Below, piece by piece: positions 40,355 to 47,665 of a stretch of 52,487 nucleotides of DNA. The stretch is from Candidatus Aristotella avistercoris (GTDB taxonomy: Bacteria; Bacillota; Clostridia; Oscillospirales; Ruminococcaceae). The DNA lies in contig CAJFOV010000054.1 of NCBI GenBank assembly GCA_904397835.1, positions 1 to 52,487 of the forward strand. The letters run 5' to 3'. Each line of letters begins with the position of its first letter. Positions within the stretch are counted from its first letter, which is position 1. A model generated the notes under the pieces. It saw nothing but the letters and a program-made list of their open reading frames with translations, was not told the DNA's origin and did no database searches. A program made the position numbers and the translations under genes.

Positions 40355-40493
40355 AACAGAAGGAGAAGATCTTTCTCAACAATGGCCCACTTGAACAATT
40401 GGGCCATTGCCAGAAAGCCTTTGCAATGCAAGACGTCCAAAACGCTGCATTAGAGAAGTTGGTAAAATGAATTGCCTTTGAGAAAAGACAGCG

Positions 40494-42452
40494 CTATGCC
40501 TCTTTTCTCTTGCGGATGAGCACCAGGGCCGCGCCGCCGGCGACAGCCATCATGGCGCCCCAAGCAAACAAGTTGCTGCCATCGCTGGTGTCAGGAACAT
40601 CCCCACCACCTGTTGTTTGCGCAGCATAGTTGTAGGTCACCTGGGTCAGACCAGTCTGCGCGTTGAGGAAGCCGTTTGCATTGAGCATGGCATCCTGGAA
40701 GGCCTGCTCGGTCTCATAGGTCTGGGTGGTGCCATCGGGCAGAACCACAGTGATACCGGTCAGGACATACTGGTCATTGGCCAGAGAGGCCAGGTTCTGG
40801 GCATCGCTGAACTGGGCGGTGTAGCCCTCGCTCCAGTCGGTGATGACCGGCAGGGAGGTGTACTTCTCCGGCAGGGTCAGAGGATCGCCGGTTACGCCCT
40901 CAGCATAGGTGTGCTCCACAGTGAGAACACCCACTTCAAAGCTGGCATTGGGCACTGGGAAGGCCAGATCGTCGGCAGTGACGTTGCCCAAAGAATCGGT
41001 GCTGTCGAGGACAGCGGACTCGTTGGTGGGCTCGGTGTAGACAAAGCTGGGCTCCTCGTCCAGGGTGTTGCGCATGCCGCTGAGGTTGGTGTGGGTTCCC
41101 TCATTGCGGACAGAATCCGCCAGAACCACATTGTAGGTCAGGGCCACGGGCTGATCCTTGGTCACAGGCACGTTGATGTTCCAGACAACCGTCTCAGTGC
41201 CATCCTCCTGTGCCTCATAGGTGACCACATAGTCATACCCATCCCCGTTGGGGGCAAAGCCGTAGCTGCCGTTCCCCAGTGCGGCGCCCTCATAGGTGAC
41301 GGCATCCTCGCCCACACCCTTGGTGAGGGTGAAGGGAACTGCGTTGGCGGTGTTCAGGTCAAAATCGGTGCCAATGACGTCGGTCACAACGCCCTTGTCA
41401 ATCAACTTGATGGTCTCGTTGGCGATATCGGAGAAGACGTTGGTCAAATCGCCCTCCTCACCGCCGGAGCCGACCTTGCTCACCTCATAGTAGCTGTCGC
41501 TCTGCTCGCCAATCCAGGCGCAGAAGGTCCGGGCATAATCGTAGTGGGTTACACCAGGGTTCTTATCGGTTCCATAGGCCACCGTGATCAGGTGCGCCTT
41601 GTCCCCAGCCAGATTATCCTGGATAAACTTGGCCGTATGATAGGTGGCAGTCTCCAGGTTGGTGTAGTAGGCGCCACCGTCGCCATCCTTCTCCATATAC
41701 GCACCGGTGTTCAGGTTCATATAGATGTTGTCGGAGTCCGCCTCAATGGCATCGCCATTGGCCAGCAGCTCCTCGATGCTCAGCAGGTCCGCGGCGGAAT
41801 CAATGGGTCTGGAGTTCGCAGCGTTGCCCTGGTTGATCTCGTTGCCCGCCTGGAAAGAAGTGCTTACGGAGCCATCGTTCTGCAACTGGTAGATGGTCTT
41901 GTTGGAGACCTGGCCATCCTCCATCCAGCAGATGGGGATACCGTCGCTCATGAGTACCAGGTACTGATCGCCAGCGGTGCTCTCATCCAACATGGCTTTG
42001 CCAGCCATCAGGCCGGCCATCATGTTCGTATCGGAGCTGCTGGTGATGCCATCGATCTTGGCCTTGACGCCGCCCAGGTCGCTGGAGAGCTCCGAAACAA
42101 CGGTGGCATCCCGGTCAAAGGTCACAACACCCACCCGGATATCCACGTTATTCTTGCTGGCCAGCTCATCGCACATGGCGTTGGCGGCAGCCTTGGCCTC
42201 TGCAACGTCCGTCTCGCTCATGCTGCTGGAGACATCCATCACAATGACCACGTCAGCGGAGGGCCGTACCTCCAAAGCCGGCAGAGACAGCTGCACCTGC
42301 CATTCGTCCGCTGCAACACGCTCAGCGGTCTTGCCCAGTTGGTCTGCTTGCACCCCGTCCGGATTGCTTGTTTGTGCAGTGGCAACAGTTGAAATACAGC
42401 TGAACGCCATGGCACCCGCGACAAGGATGGAAAGCAACTTCTTGCTCTTCAA
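40494..42452 (-). CDS. Cell-wall-anchored VWA-domain surface protein
   Basis: 652 residues. Signal peptide (KSKKLLSILVAGAMAFS..., about 1-27), then a von Willebrand A domain with a complete MIDAS (DVSSS; D73, S75, S77), beta-rich repeats, and a sortase-type C-terminus: VPDTSD, a hydrophobic helix and the tail RKRKEA. This fits an adhesin or pilus tip-like protein. The motif is not LPXTG, so the sortase class is uncertain. The start is TTG at 42452: AAAGGAGG lies 9 bases upstream and it directly precedes the signal peptide; longer frames would add a polar leader. Confidence 0.88.
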   Translation of the reverse strand: MKSKKLLSILVAGAMAFSCISTVATAQTSNPDGVQADQLGKTAERVAADEWQVQLSLPALEVRPSADVVIVMDVSSSMSETDVAEAKAAANAMCDELASKNNVDIRVGVVTFDRDATVVSELSSDLGGVKAKIDGITSSSDTNMMAGLMAGKAMLDESTAGDQYLVLMSDGIPICWMEDGQVSNKTIYQLQNDGSVSTSFQAGNEINQGNAANSRPIDSAADLLSIEELLANGDAIEADSDNIYMNLNTGAYMEKDGDGGAYYTNLETATYHTAKFIQDNLAGDKAHLITVAYGTDKNPGVTHYDYARTFCAWIGEQSDSYYEVSKVGSGGEEGDLTNVFSDIANETIKLIDKGVVTDVIGTDFDLNTANAVPFTLTKGVGEDAVTYEGAALGNGSYGFAPNGDGYDYVVTYEAQEDGTETVVWNINVPVTKDQPVALTYNVVLADSVRNEGTHTNLSGMRNTLDEEPSFVYTEPTNESAVLDSTDSLGNVTADDLAFPVPNASFEVGVLTVEHTYAEGVTGDPLTLPEKYTSLPVITDWSEGYTAQFSDAQNLASLANDQYVLTGITVVLPDGTTQTYETEQAFQDAMLNANGFLNAQTGLTQVTYNYAAQTTGGGDVPDTSDGSNLFAWGAMMAVAGGAALVLIRKRKEA

Positions 42453-42524
42453 GATTGTCAACCTCCTTTGTTTTTTTTGGAAGGTGTACCTAAATAAATT
42501 GATAGGAACACCCCTTTCTATAAG

Positions 42525-42553
42525 AATATAACACAAAGACTATCCTTTTACAA
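42525..42553 (-). promoter_or_regulatory. SigA-type promoter of the VWA gene
   Basis: Minus strand -35 TTGTAA (42548-42553), 17-bp spacer, -10 TATATT (42525-42530). Leader of about 65 bases. Confidence 0.75.
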
Positions 42554-42598
42554 GGGCAATCTTATGATATTCCCCTGATTTTACGGCCTTATTGTGTG

Positions 42599-42649
42599 TT
42601 TGAAAAGGTACACTTTTCAAAAACTTCTGCTGTCTTTTTACACTTTTCA
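42599..42649. repeat. Direct repeat pair upstream of the VWA promoter
   Basis: TACACTTTTCA occurs at 42609-42619 and again at 42639-42649, exactly 30 bp apart (about three helical turns). The first copy is part of a 9-bp inverted repeat TTTGAAAAG-N5-CTTTTCAAA. Located roughly 45-100 bp upstream of the -35. Confidence 0.55.
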
Positions 42650-42838
42650 CAACCAAAAATTGCCCTTTCTACGGGCATTTTTAGGCCCATTTTATGGAAA
42701 AATCAAGGTTTTTTGGTTTATTTCATGTCCTCGAAGTGGTTTGTTCACCCTAAAAATAGCGCCAATTCTTATTTTTTCGATGGGTTTTATTTTGTCTTTT
42801 TGTCCACAGAACTCTTGTACCGATGACACACATGGGTC

Positions 42839-42873
42839 AAAAGGCCGGCGTTCACAATACGCCGGCCTTTTTT
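42839..42873 (-). terminator. Terminator of the catA-like gene
   Basis: Perfect 11-bp stem AAGGCCGGCGT (42841-42851) with ACGCCGGCCTT (42859-42869). The minus strand continues TTGACC, and the plus strand TTTTGC. Confidence 0.8.
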
Positions 42874-42898
42874 GCTTTGCAGGTGCTACTGCCCTACA

Positions 42899-43534
42899 TC
42901 AGATTTTTTCCATCCATGCCTGCACATCGGCAAAAAATCTGCACAGATGATATCCATCTGCCACTGCATGGTGGATGTTGAGGGACAAGGGCATGGTAAT
43001 GTGGCCATCCGCTCCCTCTGCAAACCTGCCCCAGGTGATCACCGGAGCAAGATAGATCCCCTGGTCAAAGATGTGCATGTCAAAGCTCTGGTAATGGGTC
43101 CAGGGCAGACAGGACACGTCAAAGACATTGGGCGGCGGCGGCAGGTCAAACCACCGCAGATCCCGGTACCGCTCCATATCTCGGGAGAAGGCCCGGCAGA
43201 AGGCGGCACAGGATGGATCATATTCTGTCACCAGCTTGACGAAACGCTCTTCCCGGGGATAGAAGTGGGCATAGTAGGGGGACACCATGTCCCAAAGGCC
43301 CACATTTCCCTGGGCATCGTAGCCCGCACGCAGCTCCTCCCGGCTGTTGACGGCAGAACTGACCACCCACAGCATGGCGGGGTAAAATTTGTATCCCCTC
43401 TGCCGGATGGCCTGCAAAAAGCCGGTCACATTCATCTCCACGGTCATGCTCATGACACACCGCAGATCCTTGACAAAGTGTTGGAAGAGGGGCGCCCTCT
43501 CCCAGGTGTTAAAATCGTATGGGGTAAACTTCAC
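42899..43534 (-). CDS. catA: CatA-like O-acetyltransferase (chloramphenicol acetyltransferase family)
   Basis: 211 residues, the normal CatA length. It has the catalytic HHxxxDG motif (HHAVADG, 188-194, with His189 the general base), the N-terminus FxPxDxxxWERAPLFxHF, and the PW-xx-Y-x-SFD block. In that block the residue matching the transition-state Ser of CatIII (PWVSFDSF) is His (PWTHYQSF), so acetylation of chloramphenicol is likely but not certain. The start is GTG at 43534; AGGAGG lies 10 bases upstream inside a long stem (43544-43576). A leader peptide precedes it. It lies 130 bases after the ABC permease gene on the same strand. Confidence 0.88.
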   Translation of the reverse strand: MKFTPYDFNTWERAPLFQHFVKDLRCVMSMTVEMNVTGFLQAIRQRGYKFYPAMLWVVSSAVNSREELRAGYDAQGNVGLWDMVSPYYAHFYPREERFVKLVTEYDPSCAAFCRAFSRDMERYRDLRWFDLPPPPNVFDVSCLPWTHYQSFDMHIFDQGIYLAPVITWGRFAEGADGHITMPLSLNIHHAVADGYHLCRFFADVQAWMEKI

Positions 43535-43543
43535 GGTTCATAC

Positions 43544-43576
43544 GCCTCCTAAAATCTTTGTTCGATTTTAGAAGGC
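43544..43576 (-). promoter_or_regulatory. Translation-attenuation hairpin sequestering the catA ribosome site
   Basis: On the RNA strand GCCUUCUAAAAUC (43576-43564) pairs with GAUUUUAGGAGGC (43556-43544): 13 bp with one G-U pair, loop GAACAAA. The 3' arm holds the entire AGGAGG of catA; the 5' arm starts at codon 8 of the leader peptide. This is the layout of inducible cat attenuators (for example cat-86). Confidence 0.8.
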
Positions 43577-43597
43577 CCCCTCAAGTCCATGTCTCAC
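43568..43597 (-). CDS. Nine-residue leader peptide of the catA-like gene
   Basis: GTG AGA CAT GGA CTT GAG GGG GCC TTC TAA encodes MRHGLEGAF. GGGAGGG (43613-43607) sits 9 bases before the GTG. Its last two codons and stop form part of the 5' arm of the catA hairpin, so a ribosome stalled around codon 6 would cover that arm and free the catA Shine-Dalgarno. An overlapping ATG frame at 43588 has a poor 16-base spacing. Confidence 0.7.
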   Translation of the reverse strand: MRHGLEGAF

Positions 43598-43664
43598 GGC
43601 TGGAATCCCTCCCTTCTCAAAGCCGTGGTTCACCGTGCTATGCCACAGGCGACCTGAAGGTCTC

Positions 43665-45236
43665 CTACGGCCGCAGCCGGAAGGTCTTTGGGGCCAGGCG
43701 GTAGATGAGCACGCAGGCCACCACACAGTACAGCAGGCAGAATGCGATGGTCCAGAGGCCAAAGGTCAGGGTTGGCATCTTCAAGCGCATCATAAAAAAG
43801 CAGACAAAATAGGTTGCGGACAGCACCACCTGGTAGGTGGCGCTCTTGGTCTCCGTACCGGCGTTGTAGGGCTGCAGCAGGTAATAAATGGTCAAATAGT
43901 GTACAGAAAAGAAGACGCTCAAACAGAGGATGGAGACGATCAACACCCCGTAGTTCAGGGGGTTGTCGGTTCCGCCGGAGGCAAAGAGCAGCAGGGCAAG
44001 ACCCGGACCGATGACCAGAGCCGGCAGAAGGTTGACCTTGATGATCTCCCACAGGCGGATCTGAAAGAGTTTGAGGACAAACTTTGGCTGCTTGTAAAAG
44101 GAGTAGGTGAGCAGGCTGTGGTCGCAGTTCATAAAGAGGGCCCGTGTGAAATTGGTGCCCCGGTTGATGGCGTACATGATAAAAACAAAATAGGGCAGGT
44201 AGATCAGCAGCAGGCCGTTGGTGGCCTCCCGGAAGTCGGGCGACAGCCGAAAGACCAGCAGCGCCCCTAGGATCAAGCACAGGCAGACGAAGGCAAGGCG
44301 CTTGGAGGAGCGCCAGAGAATCTTCTGGTGGCGTTTGACAAACAGGTCGTTGAGGTACTCAAATCCCTTCTTGTTGCTGGTGATGTTCCCGTCAGCGGAG
44401 ATGAGCCGCTGGCTCTGCTGTTTGGAGATATTCCCAATCTCGTCCATCTGGTTAAGGGTTTTCGCCAGCAGCTCCTGGTACATGGGGCGGTAGAGGGGGA
44501 AGGTGAGAACCTTGCGCAGGCCCACACATCCCAGCAATATGGCCGCCAGCAGGATGGCAACACTCCCCCACACCGGCAACACCACACCCACGGCGGGCAG
44601 GCCATAGGCCACCCCCAGCATGAACAGGATGAAGAGCCACATATATTTGCCCAGGCCGTTCTCGTTGGTGATGCGCCCCTTCTTTTGATAGCTGCGCAGG
44701 GAGAAGGCCGCGGAGATCAGCTTTGCGCCGGCCACAAAGAGGGGCAGCAGCAGGCAGATCCAGAGGGGGACCCCCTCCCCCATGCCAAACCAGAGGACAA
44801 AGGGCAACATGCCAATCACCAATTTCCCCATGGCATAGGCATAGTTGACCAGGGTGTACTCCCTGGCGTCCATGCGCAGCAGGATCATGGCATAGTACTT
44901 ATCCCGGCCGGGGTCAAAGAGATAGGTGTTGGCAAAGGCCCCAATGACCGTCAAGCACACCAGCAGATGCAGAAATAGGGCCCTGGCGGGCACCTGGTGG
45001 TACAGCCCCATGGGCAGCGCCACCATCAACAGCAGGTACAGGAACTTGCCCAGGAAGATGGAGACCACCTCCCACAGGGCCGAAAGGATGTTGGCAAAGA
45101 TCTTGAGCCCCCGCACGCCGTACAGGACGTCGGGCAACAGCTTTTTGATGAGGGGGAGCTGCTTGAGGGAGTAGAGGATCCCGTTGACCCGGTAGGTGTT
45201 GCGCAGGGAGAAGGAGATCCGTAGGGTCTTAATCAT
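43665..45236 (-). CDS. ABC transporter permease, about 12-14 membrane helices
   Basis: 523 residues and strongly hydrophobic throughout, with a cytosolic loop (about 265-310, NQMDEIGNISKQQSQRL). It partners the ATPase encoded directly upstream, overlapping it by 8 bases. The pair resembles ABC-2-type exporters with duplicated six-helix halves. Substrate unknown; the location before a catA-like gene hints at antibiotic or peptide export but this is inference. ATG 45236 with GGAGGAG upstream. Confidence 0.85.
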   Translation of the reverse strand: MIKTLRISFSLRNTYRVNGILYSLKQLPLIKKLLPDVLYGVRGLKIFANILSALWEVVSIFLGKFLYLLLMVALPMGLYHQVPARALFLHLLVCLTVIGAFANTYLFDPGRDKYYAMILLRMDAREYTLVNYAYAMGKLVIGMLPFVLWFGMGEGVPLWICLLLPLFVAGAKLISAAFSLRSYQKKGRITNENGLGKYMWLFILFMLGVAYGLPAVGVVLPVWGSVAILLAAILLGCVGLRKVLTFPLYRPMYQELLAKTLNQMDEIGNISKQQSQRLISADGNITSNKKGFEYLNDLFVKRHQKILWRSSKRLAFVCLCLILGALLVFRLSPDFREATNGLLLIYLPYFVFIMYAINRGTNFTRALFMNCDHSLLTYSFYKQPKFVLKLFQIRLWEIIKVNLLPALVIGPGLALLLFASGGTDNPLNYGVLIVSILCLSVFFSVHYLTIYYLLQPYNAGTETKSATYQVVLSATYFVCFFMMRLKMPTLTFGLWTIAFCLLYCVVACVLIYRLAPKTFRLRP

Positions 45237-45936
45237 GGTTCTCCTCCCGCAGCGCTGCAATGATCTTGTCTTTAAATTCCCGGCTGTCCAGGTTGGCCTT
45301 GTCCACCGACTCCAACTCCCCGTGGTTGAGGAGCACAATCTCGTCGCACAGGTCCAGGGCCAGGTCCATAATATGGGTGGAAAAGATGGTGACCCGCCCC
45401 TGCTTGAGGGTGCGCAGCAGCTGCTTCATCTCCTCGGCCACCACCACATCCAGGGAGGTGAGGGGCTCATCCAACAACAGCAGATTGGGCTGGGCAATGA
45501 TGTTGATGAGCATCTGCATCTTGTTCTTCATGCCGTGGGAGTAGTCCTTCAGCAGCTTGTCCCGATCCTCCGGGGCGATGCTCATCATCTGGAAGTAGTC
45601 GTCAATGGACTTCAAATTTTGGAGCCTACCCTCGTTGATGTCCAGGAAGAATTTGAGGAACTCCCGCCCGGTGAGAAACTCCGGCACCGTGGGGGTGGAA
45701 AGCACATAGCCAATGTCCTCAGCCAGCACGGGGCGGCGTGCGCCATCCTGCACAAAGTAAAAATCGCCGGAATCAGCCCGAATGTCCCGGTTCAAGCAGT
45801 TGAAGAGGGTGGTCTTGCCTGCGCCGTTGCGGCCCAACAGGCCATAAATCTTGCCACTGTCAAAGGAAAAGGTGATGTCCCGCAGAACCTCCTTCTTTTC
45901 AAACCCCTTGGACAGATGCTCGATGACAAATTGCAT
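45229..45936 (-). CDS. ABC transporter ATP-binding protein
   Basis: 235 residues. Walker A GRNGAGKTT, Q-loop region, signature degenerate (YSHGMKNKM in place of LSGGQ), Walker B LLLLDEP with the D-loop LTSLD, and switch His in IFSTHIMD. The domain set matches ABC-2-type exporters. ATG 45936 with AAGGAG 8 bases upstream; overlaps the permease start by 8 bases. Confidence 0.93.
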   Translation of the reverse strand: MQFVIEHLSKGFEKKEVLRDITFSFDSGKIYGLLGRNGAGKTTLFNCLNRDIRADSGDFYFVQDGARRPVLAEDIGYVLSTPTVPEFLTGREFLKFFLDINEGRLQNLKSIDDYFQMMSIAPEDRDKLLKDYSHGMKNKMQMLINIIAQPNLLLLDEPLTSLDVVVAEEMKQLLRTLKQGRVTIFSTHIMDLALDLCDEIVLLNHGELESVDKANLDSREFKDKIIAALREENHD

Positions 45937-46061
45937 AACATCTTCTCCTTCATGCTACCAAATTTTTGAGTGGGTGTGTGCAACGCTTCCTTCTATTGCC
46001 CTGGCCAAAGGCCCTCCCATGTTCCAAAAGGGACAAGGGTATGGGAGAGACTCCTCTCTCC

Positions 46062-46089
46062 ATCATACAGGTTTTCCGATCCTTGTCAA
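46062..46089 (-). promoter_or_regulatory. SigA-type promoter of the ABC/catA operon
   Basis: Minus strand -35 TTGACA (46084-46089), 16-bp spacer, -10 TATGAT (46062-46067). Leader about 115 bases. Confidence 0.8.
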
Positions 46090-46173
46090 GCTGCCGTTCC
46101 CATCAAAAGTTTCTATCCTCCGGCATAGCCGTCCCCATTGGGCAGCGGACACGTTTTCTCATCGGAATGGACA

Positions 46174-46211
46174 CAAAAAGGGCCGGGCAGTCCCTTGGGA
46201 TTGCCCGGCCC
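46174..46211 (-). terminator. Terminator of the Bce-type/GT51 transcript
   Basis: Stem GGGCCGGGCA (46180-46189) with TGCCCGGCCC (46202-46211), minus strand followed by TTTTTGT. Outside it TTCTCATC and GATGAGAA also pair. Confidence 0.9.
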
Positions 46212-46318
46212 TGATGAGAAGGATGCACCGGTGCGACAGATGGGGGCTGCCGCCCGGCCGATCCTTTCATCCAAAGAATGGGTTGCCCCTGGCTGGGGCT
46301 CAGTACGCTGTTACCCCC

Positions 46319-47140
46319 TCAGGAGGAGGCGCCACGGAACTGCCACAAAAGATAGGACAGGCCCCGGTCGGTGGGAATCTGCGGCTGCAGGACCAGGTGC
46401 TCAACGTCGGCTTCGGTCTGGCCTGCCGTGTGCATGAGCCGGTCCGCTTGCTCCTGGGTGATGACCCCGCAGCGCACCATGCTCTGGAGCACCTGACCCG
46501 TGCGCTCCTTGGCCAGCTGGGGATTGGCGGCGGGAGAGTAGACGCTGGGGGCGTTGGGGAGCCCTGCCAGCATGGCGCACTCATAGTCGTTCAATTGGTC
46601 CGGGGTCTTGCCGAAGTATCCCTGGGCCGCCTGGCCGATGCCCTGATAGCCGTTTCCAAAGGAGATGGTGTTGACATAAAGGGCAAAAATCTCCTCCTTG
46701 CTGTAGTGGGACTCCAGGCTCAGGGCGGCAAAAATCTCCGCGAACTTGCGGGTCAGCTGTTTTTCTTGGGTAAAGAGCAGGTTTTTGGCCAGCTGCTGGG
46801 TGATGGTGCTGCCCCCTTCCGCCAGGGAGAGGGTGCGCAGGTCGTTCCAGGCGGCCCGGGCAATGGCCAGCACATCGATGCCGCAGTGGCTGAAAAACCG
46901 CCGGTCCTCCACACAGATGACCGCCTGGCGGTAAAAGTCGGGCAGCTCCTCATAGGGGACAAAGTCCTCGCTGGCGAGGATTCGATCCGCCTTCTCCTGG
47001 AGGGTCTCCTCCTGCTGGGCGTCACGGTACATCTGGTACCCACGAAAGCTCAGGACACATCCGGCCACCAGCACAGCCACAAAAGCCAACAGCATCACAA
47101 CGCTGATCCCCTTTAGTAGGCCATAGATTGCTTTTCGCAT
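46319..47140 (-). CDS. Monofunctional GT51 peptidoglycan glycosyltransferase
   Basis: 273 residues. An N-terminal membrane anchor (about 8-30) is followed by a transglycosylase domain with the catalytic Glu E78 in VEDRRFFSHCGID, EGGSTITQQLAKN (108-120) and the later motifs KFAEIFAALSLE and AAQGYFGKTPDQL. There is no transpeptidase domain, unlike class A PBPs; the protein polymerises lipid II. It is the last gene after a Bce-type transporter and two small membrane proteins. ATG 47140 with GGGGGA about 10 bases upstream. Confidence 0.92.
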   Translation of the reverse strand: MRKAIYGLLKGISVVMLLAFVAVLVAGCVLSFRGYQMYRDAQQEETLQEKADRILASEDFVPYEELPDFYRQAVICVEDRRFFSHCGIDVLAIARAAWNDLRTLSLAEGGSTITQQLAKNLLFTQEKQLTRKFAEIFAALSLESHYSKEEIFALYVNTISFGNGYQGIGQAAQGYFGKTPDQLNDYECAMLAGLPNAPSVYSPAANPQLAKERTGQVLQSMVRCGVITQEQADRLMHTAGQTEADVEHLVLQPQIPTDRGLSYLLWQFRGASS

Positions 47141-47172
47141 GGATCATTTTCCCCCTTTGGCAAATGGGCAGC

Positions 47173-47301
47173 TCAACAGTGCGCCCTTCTGTGCAGGAGA
47201 TAGGCCACTCCGCAGACCACCAGCAGAATGCCGGCTGCCCACAGGCCCCTGTGACTGGGGAAAAAGGCGTCTTGGATCCTATCCTTGTCCATGGTGTTCA
47301 T
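47173..47301 (-). CDS. 42-residue single-pass membrane protein
   Basis: A charged N-terminus (MNTMDKDRIQDAFF...), a single hydrophobic helix (LWAAGILLVVCGVAYLL) and a basic tail (HRRAHC). AAAGGAG is 7 bases before the ATG at 47301, and the ATG overlaps the stop of the preceding gene in an ATGA arrangement, which implies translational coupling. Unknown family; short membrane proteins beside Bce-type transporters have no assigned role here. Confidence 0.7.
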   Translation of the reverse strand: MNTMDKDRIQDAFFPSHRGLWAAGILLVVCGVAYLLHRRAHC

Positions 47302-47585
47302 GAAGATTCTCCTTTCGGTTCCACCCCGGCGGCTGCCGCTCGGGTTAAACTCTGTATGAGGGAGATGGCCAGAATCAGCACCCCTGTAGGCAGGAGCAAA
47401 ATGGCCGTGGCCACCACCCCCAGAAGCTGAACCGCCCTTGCTGCCAGCCCTCTGAAGGAGGGGCTGTGGCCGCTTCCCGGATGTTGTCGCCTTGGGCGGA
47501 TCTCCTCCCTTTTGGAGGCTTGGCCCTTTCCGCTCATCAAGTGTTGCATCGAATTGATCTGCTGCATCAGTTGTATCTGCTTCAT
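47298..47585 (-). CDS. 95-residue membrane protein of unknown function
   Basis: A Met/Gln-rich amphipathic start (MKQIQLMQQINSMQHL), a basic linker, one long hydrophobic helix (about 56-80, VQLLGVVATAILLLPTGVLIL) and a short polar tail. ATG 47585 with GGGAG 9 bases upstream; the longer frame to 47657 lies in a GC-rich hairpin zone. It lies between the BceB-like permease and the 42-residue gene. Confidence 0.7.
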   Translation of the reverse strand: MKQIQLMQQINSMQHLMSGKGQASKREEIRPRRQHPGSGHSPSFRGLAARAVQLLGVVATAILLLPTGVLILAISLIQSLTRAAAAGVEPKGESS

Positions 47586-47598
47586 CCTATGTATCTCC

Positions 47599-47654
47599 CA
47601 GCGGTCCCGCCGCCGGGAGAGGGGAACAGGCCCTCCCCCGCAGTTGGACCGCTG
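47599..47654 (-). repeat. Long intercistronic inverted repeat after the BceB-like gene
   Basis: CAGCGGTCC (47599-47607) pairs with GGACCGCTG (47646-47654), with G/C-rich inner segments that can also pair. No T-run follows, so it is probably an mRNA-stability or partial attenuation element separating the transporter from the three small downstream genes. Confidence 0.5.
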
Positions 47655-47665
47655 CAAATCACCGG

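Larger units (their letters stand above)
39988..40493. other. 506-bp region between convergent pncB and VWA genes
   Basis: It contains the pncB terminator (40102-40132), the VWA gene terminator (40315-40354), and a further inverted repeat AATGGCCCA / TGGGCCATT (40381-40408). ORFs in this region have no ribosome site. Nothing else recognised. Confidence 0.6.
42453..42898. other. 446-bp upstream region of the VWA gene
   Basis: It holds the VWA promoter (42525-42553), direct and inverted repeats at 42601-42649, an AT-rich stretch, and the catA terminator (42839-42873). A plus-strand ORF of 118 codons has no ribosome site and low complexity. Confidence 0.6.
45937..46318. other. 382-bp region between the ABC operon and the GT51 gene
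   Basis: It holds the ABC operon promoter (46062-46089), the terminator of the upstream GT51 gene (46174-46211), and short ORFs without ribosome sites. Nothing else recognised. Confidence 0.6.

Noticed and set aside
40617-42392. 591-codon plus-strand frame opposite the VWA gene
   Set aside because: Antisense shadow; the minus-strand frame has signal peptide, MIDAS and wall anchor.
43549-43590. Alternative ATG leader ORF through the catA hairpin (MDLRGPSKIEQRF)
   Set aside because: Its ATG is 16 bases from the Shine-Dalgarno and the frame reads through the stem; the GTG ORF has optimal 9-base spacing.
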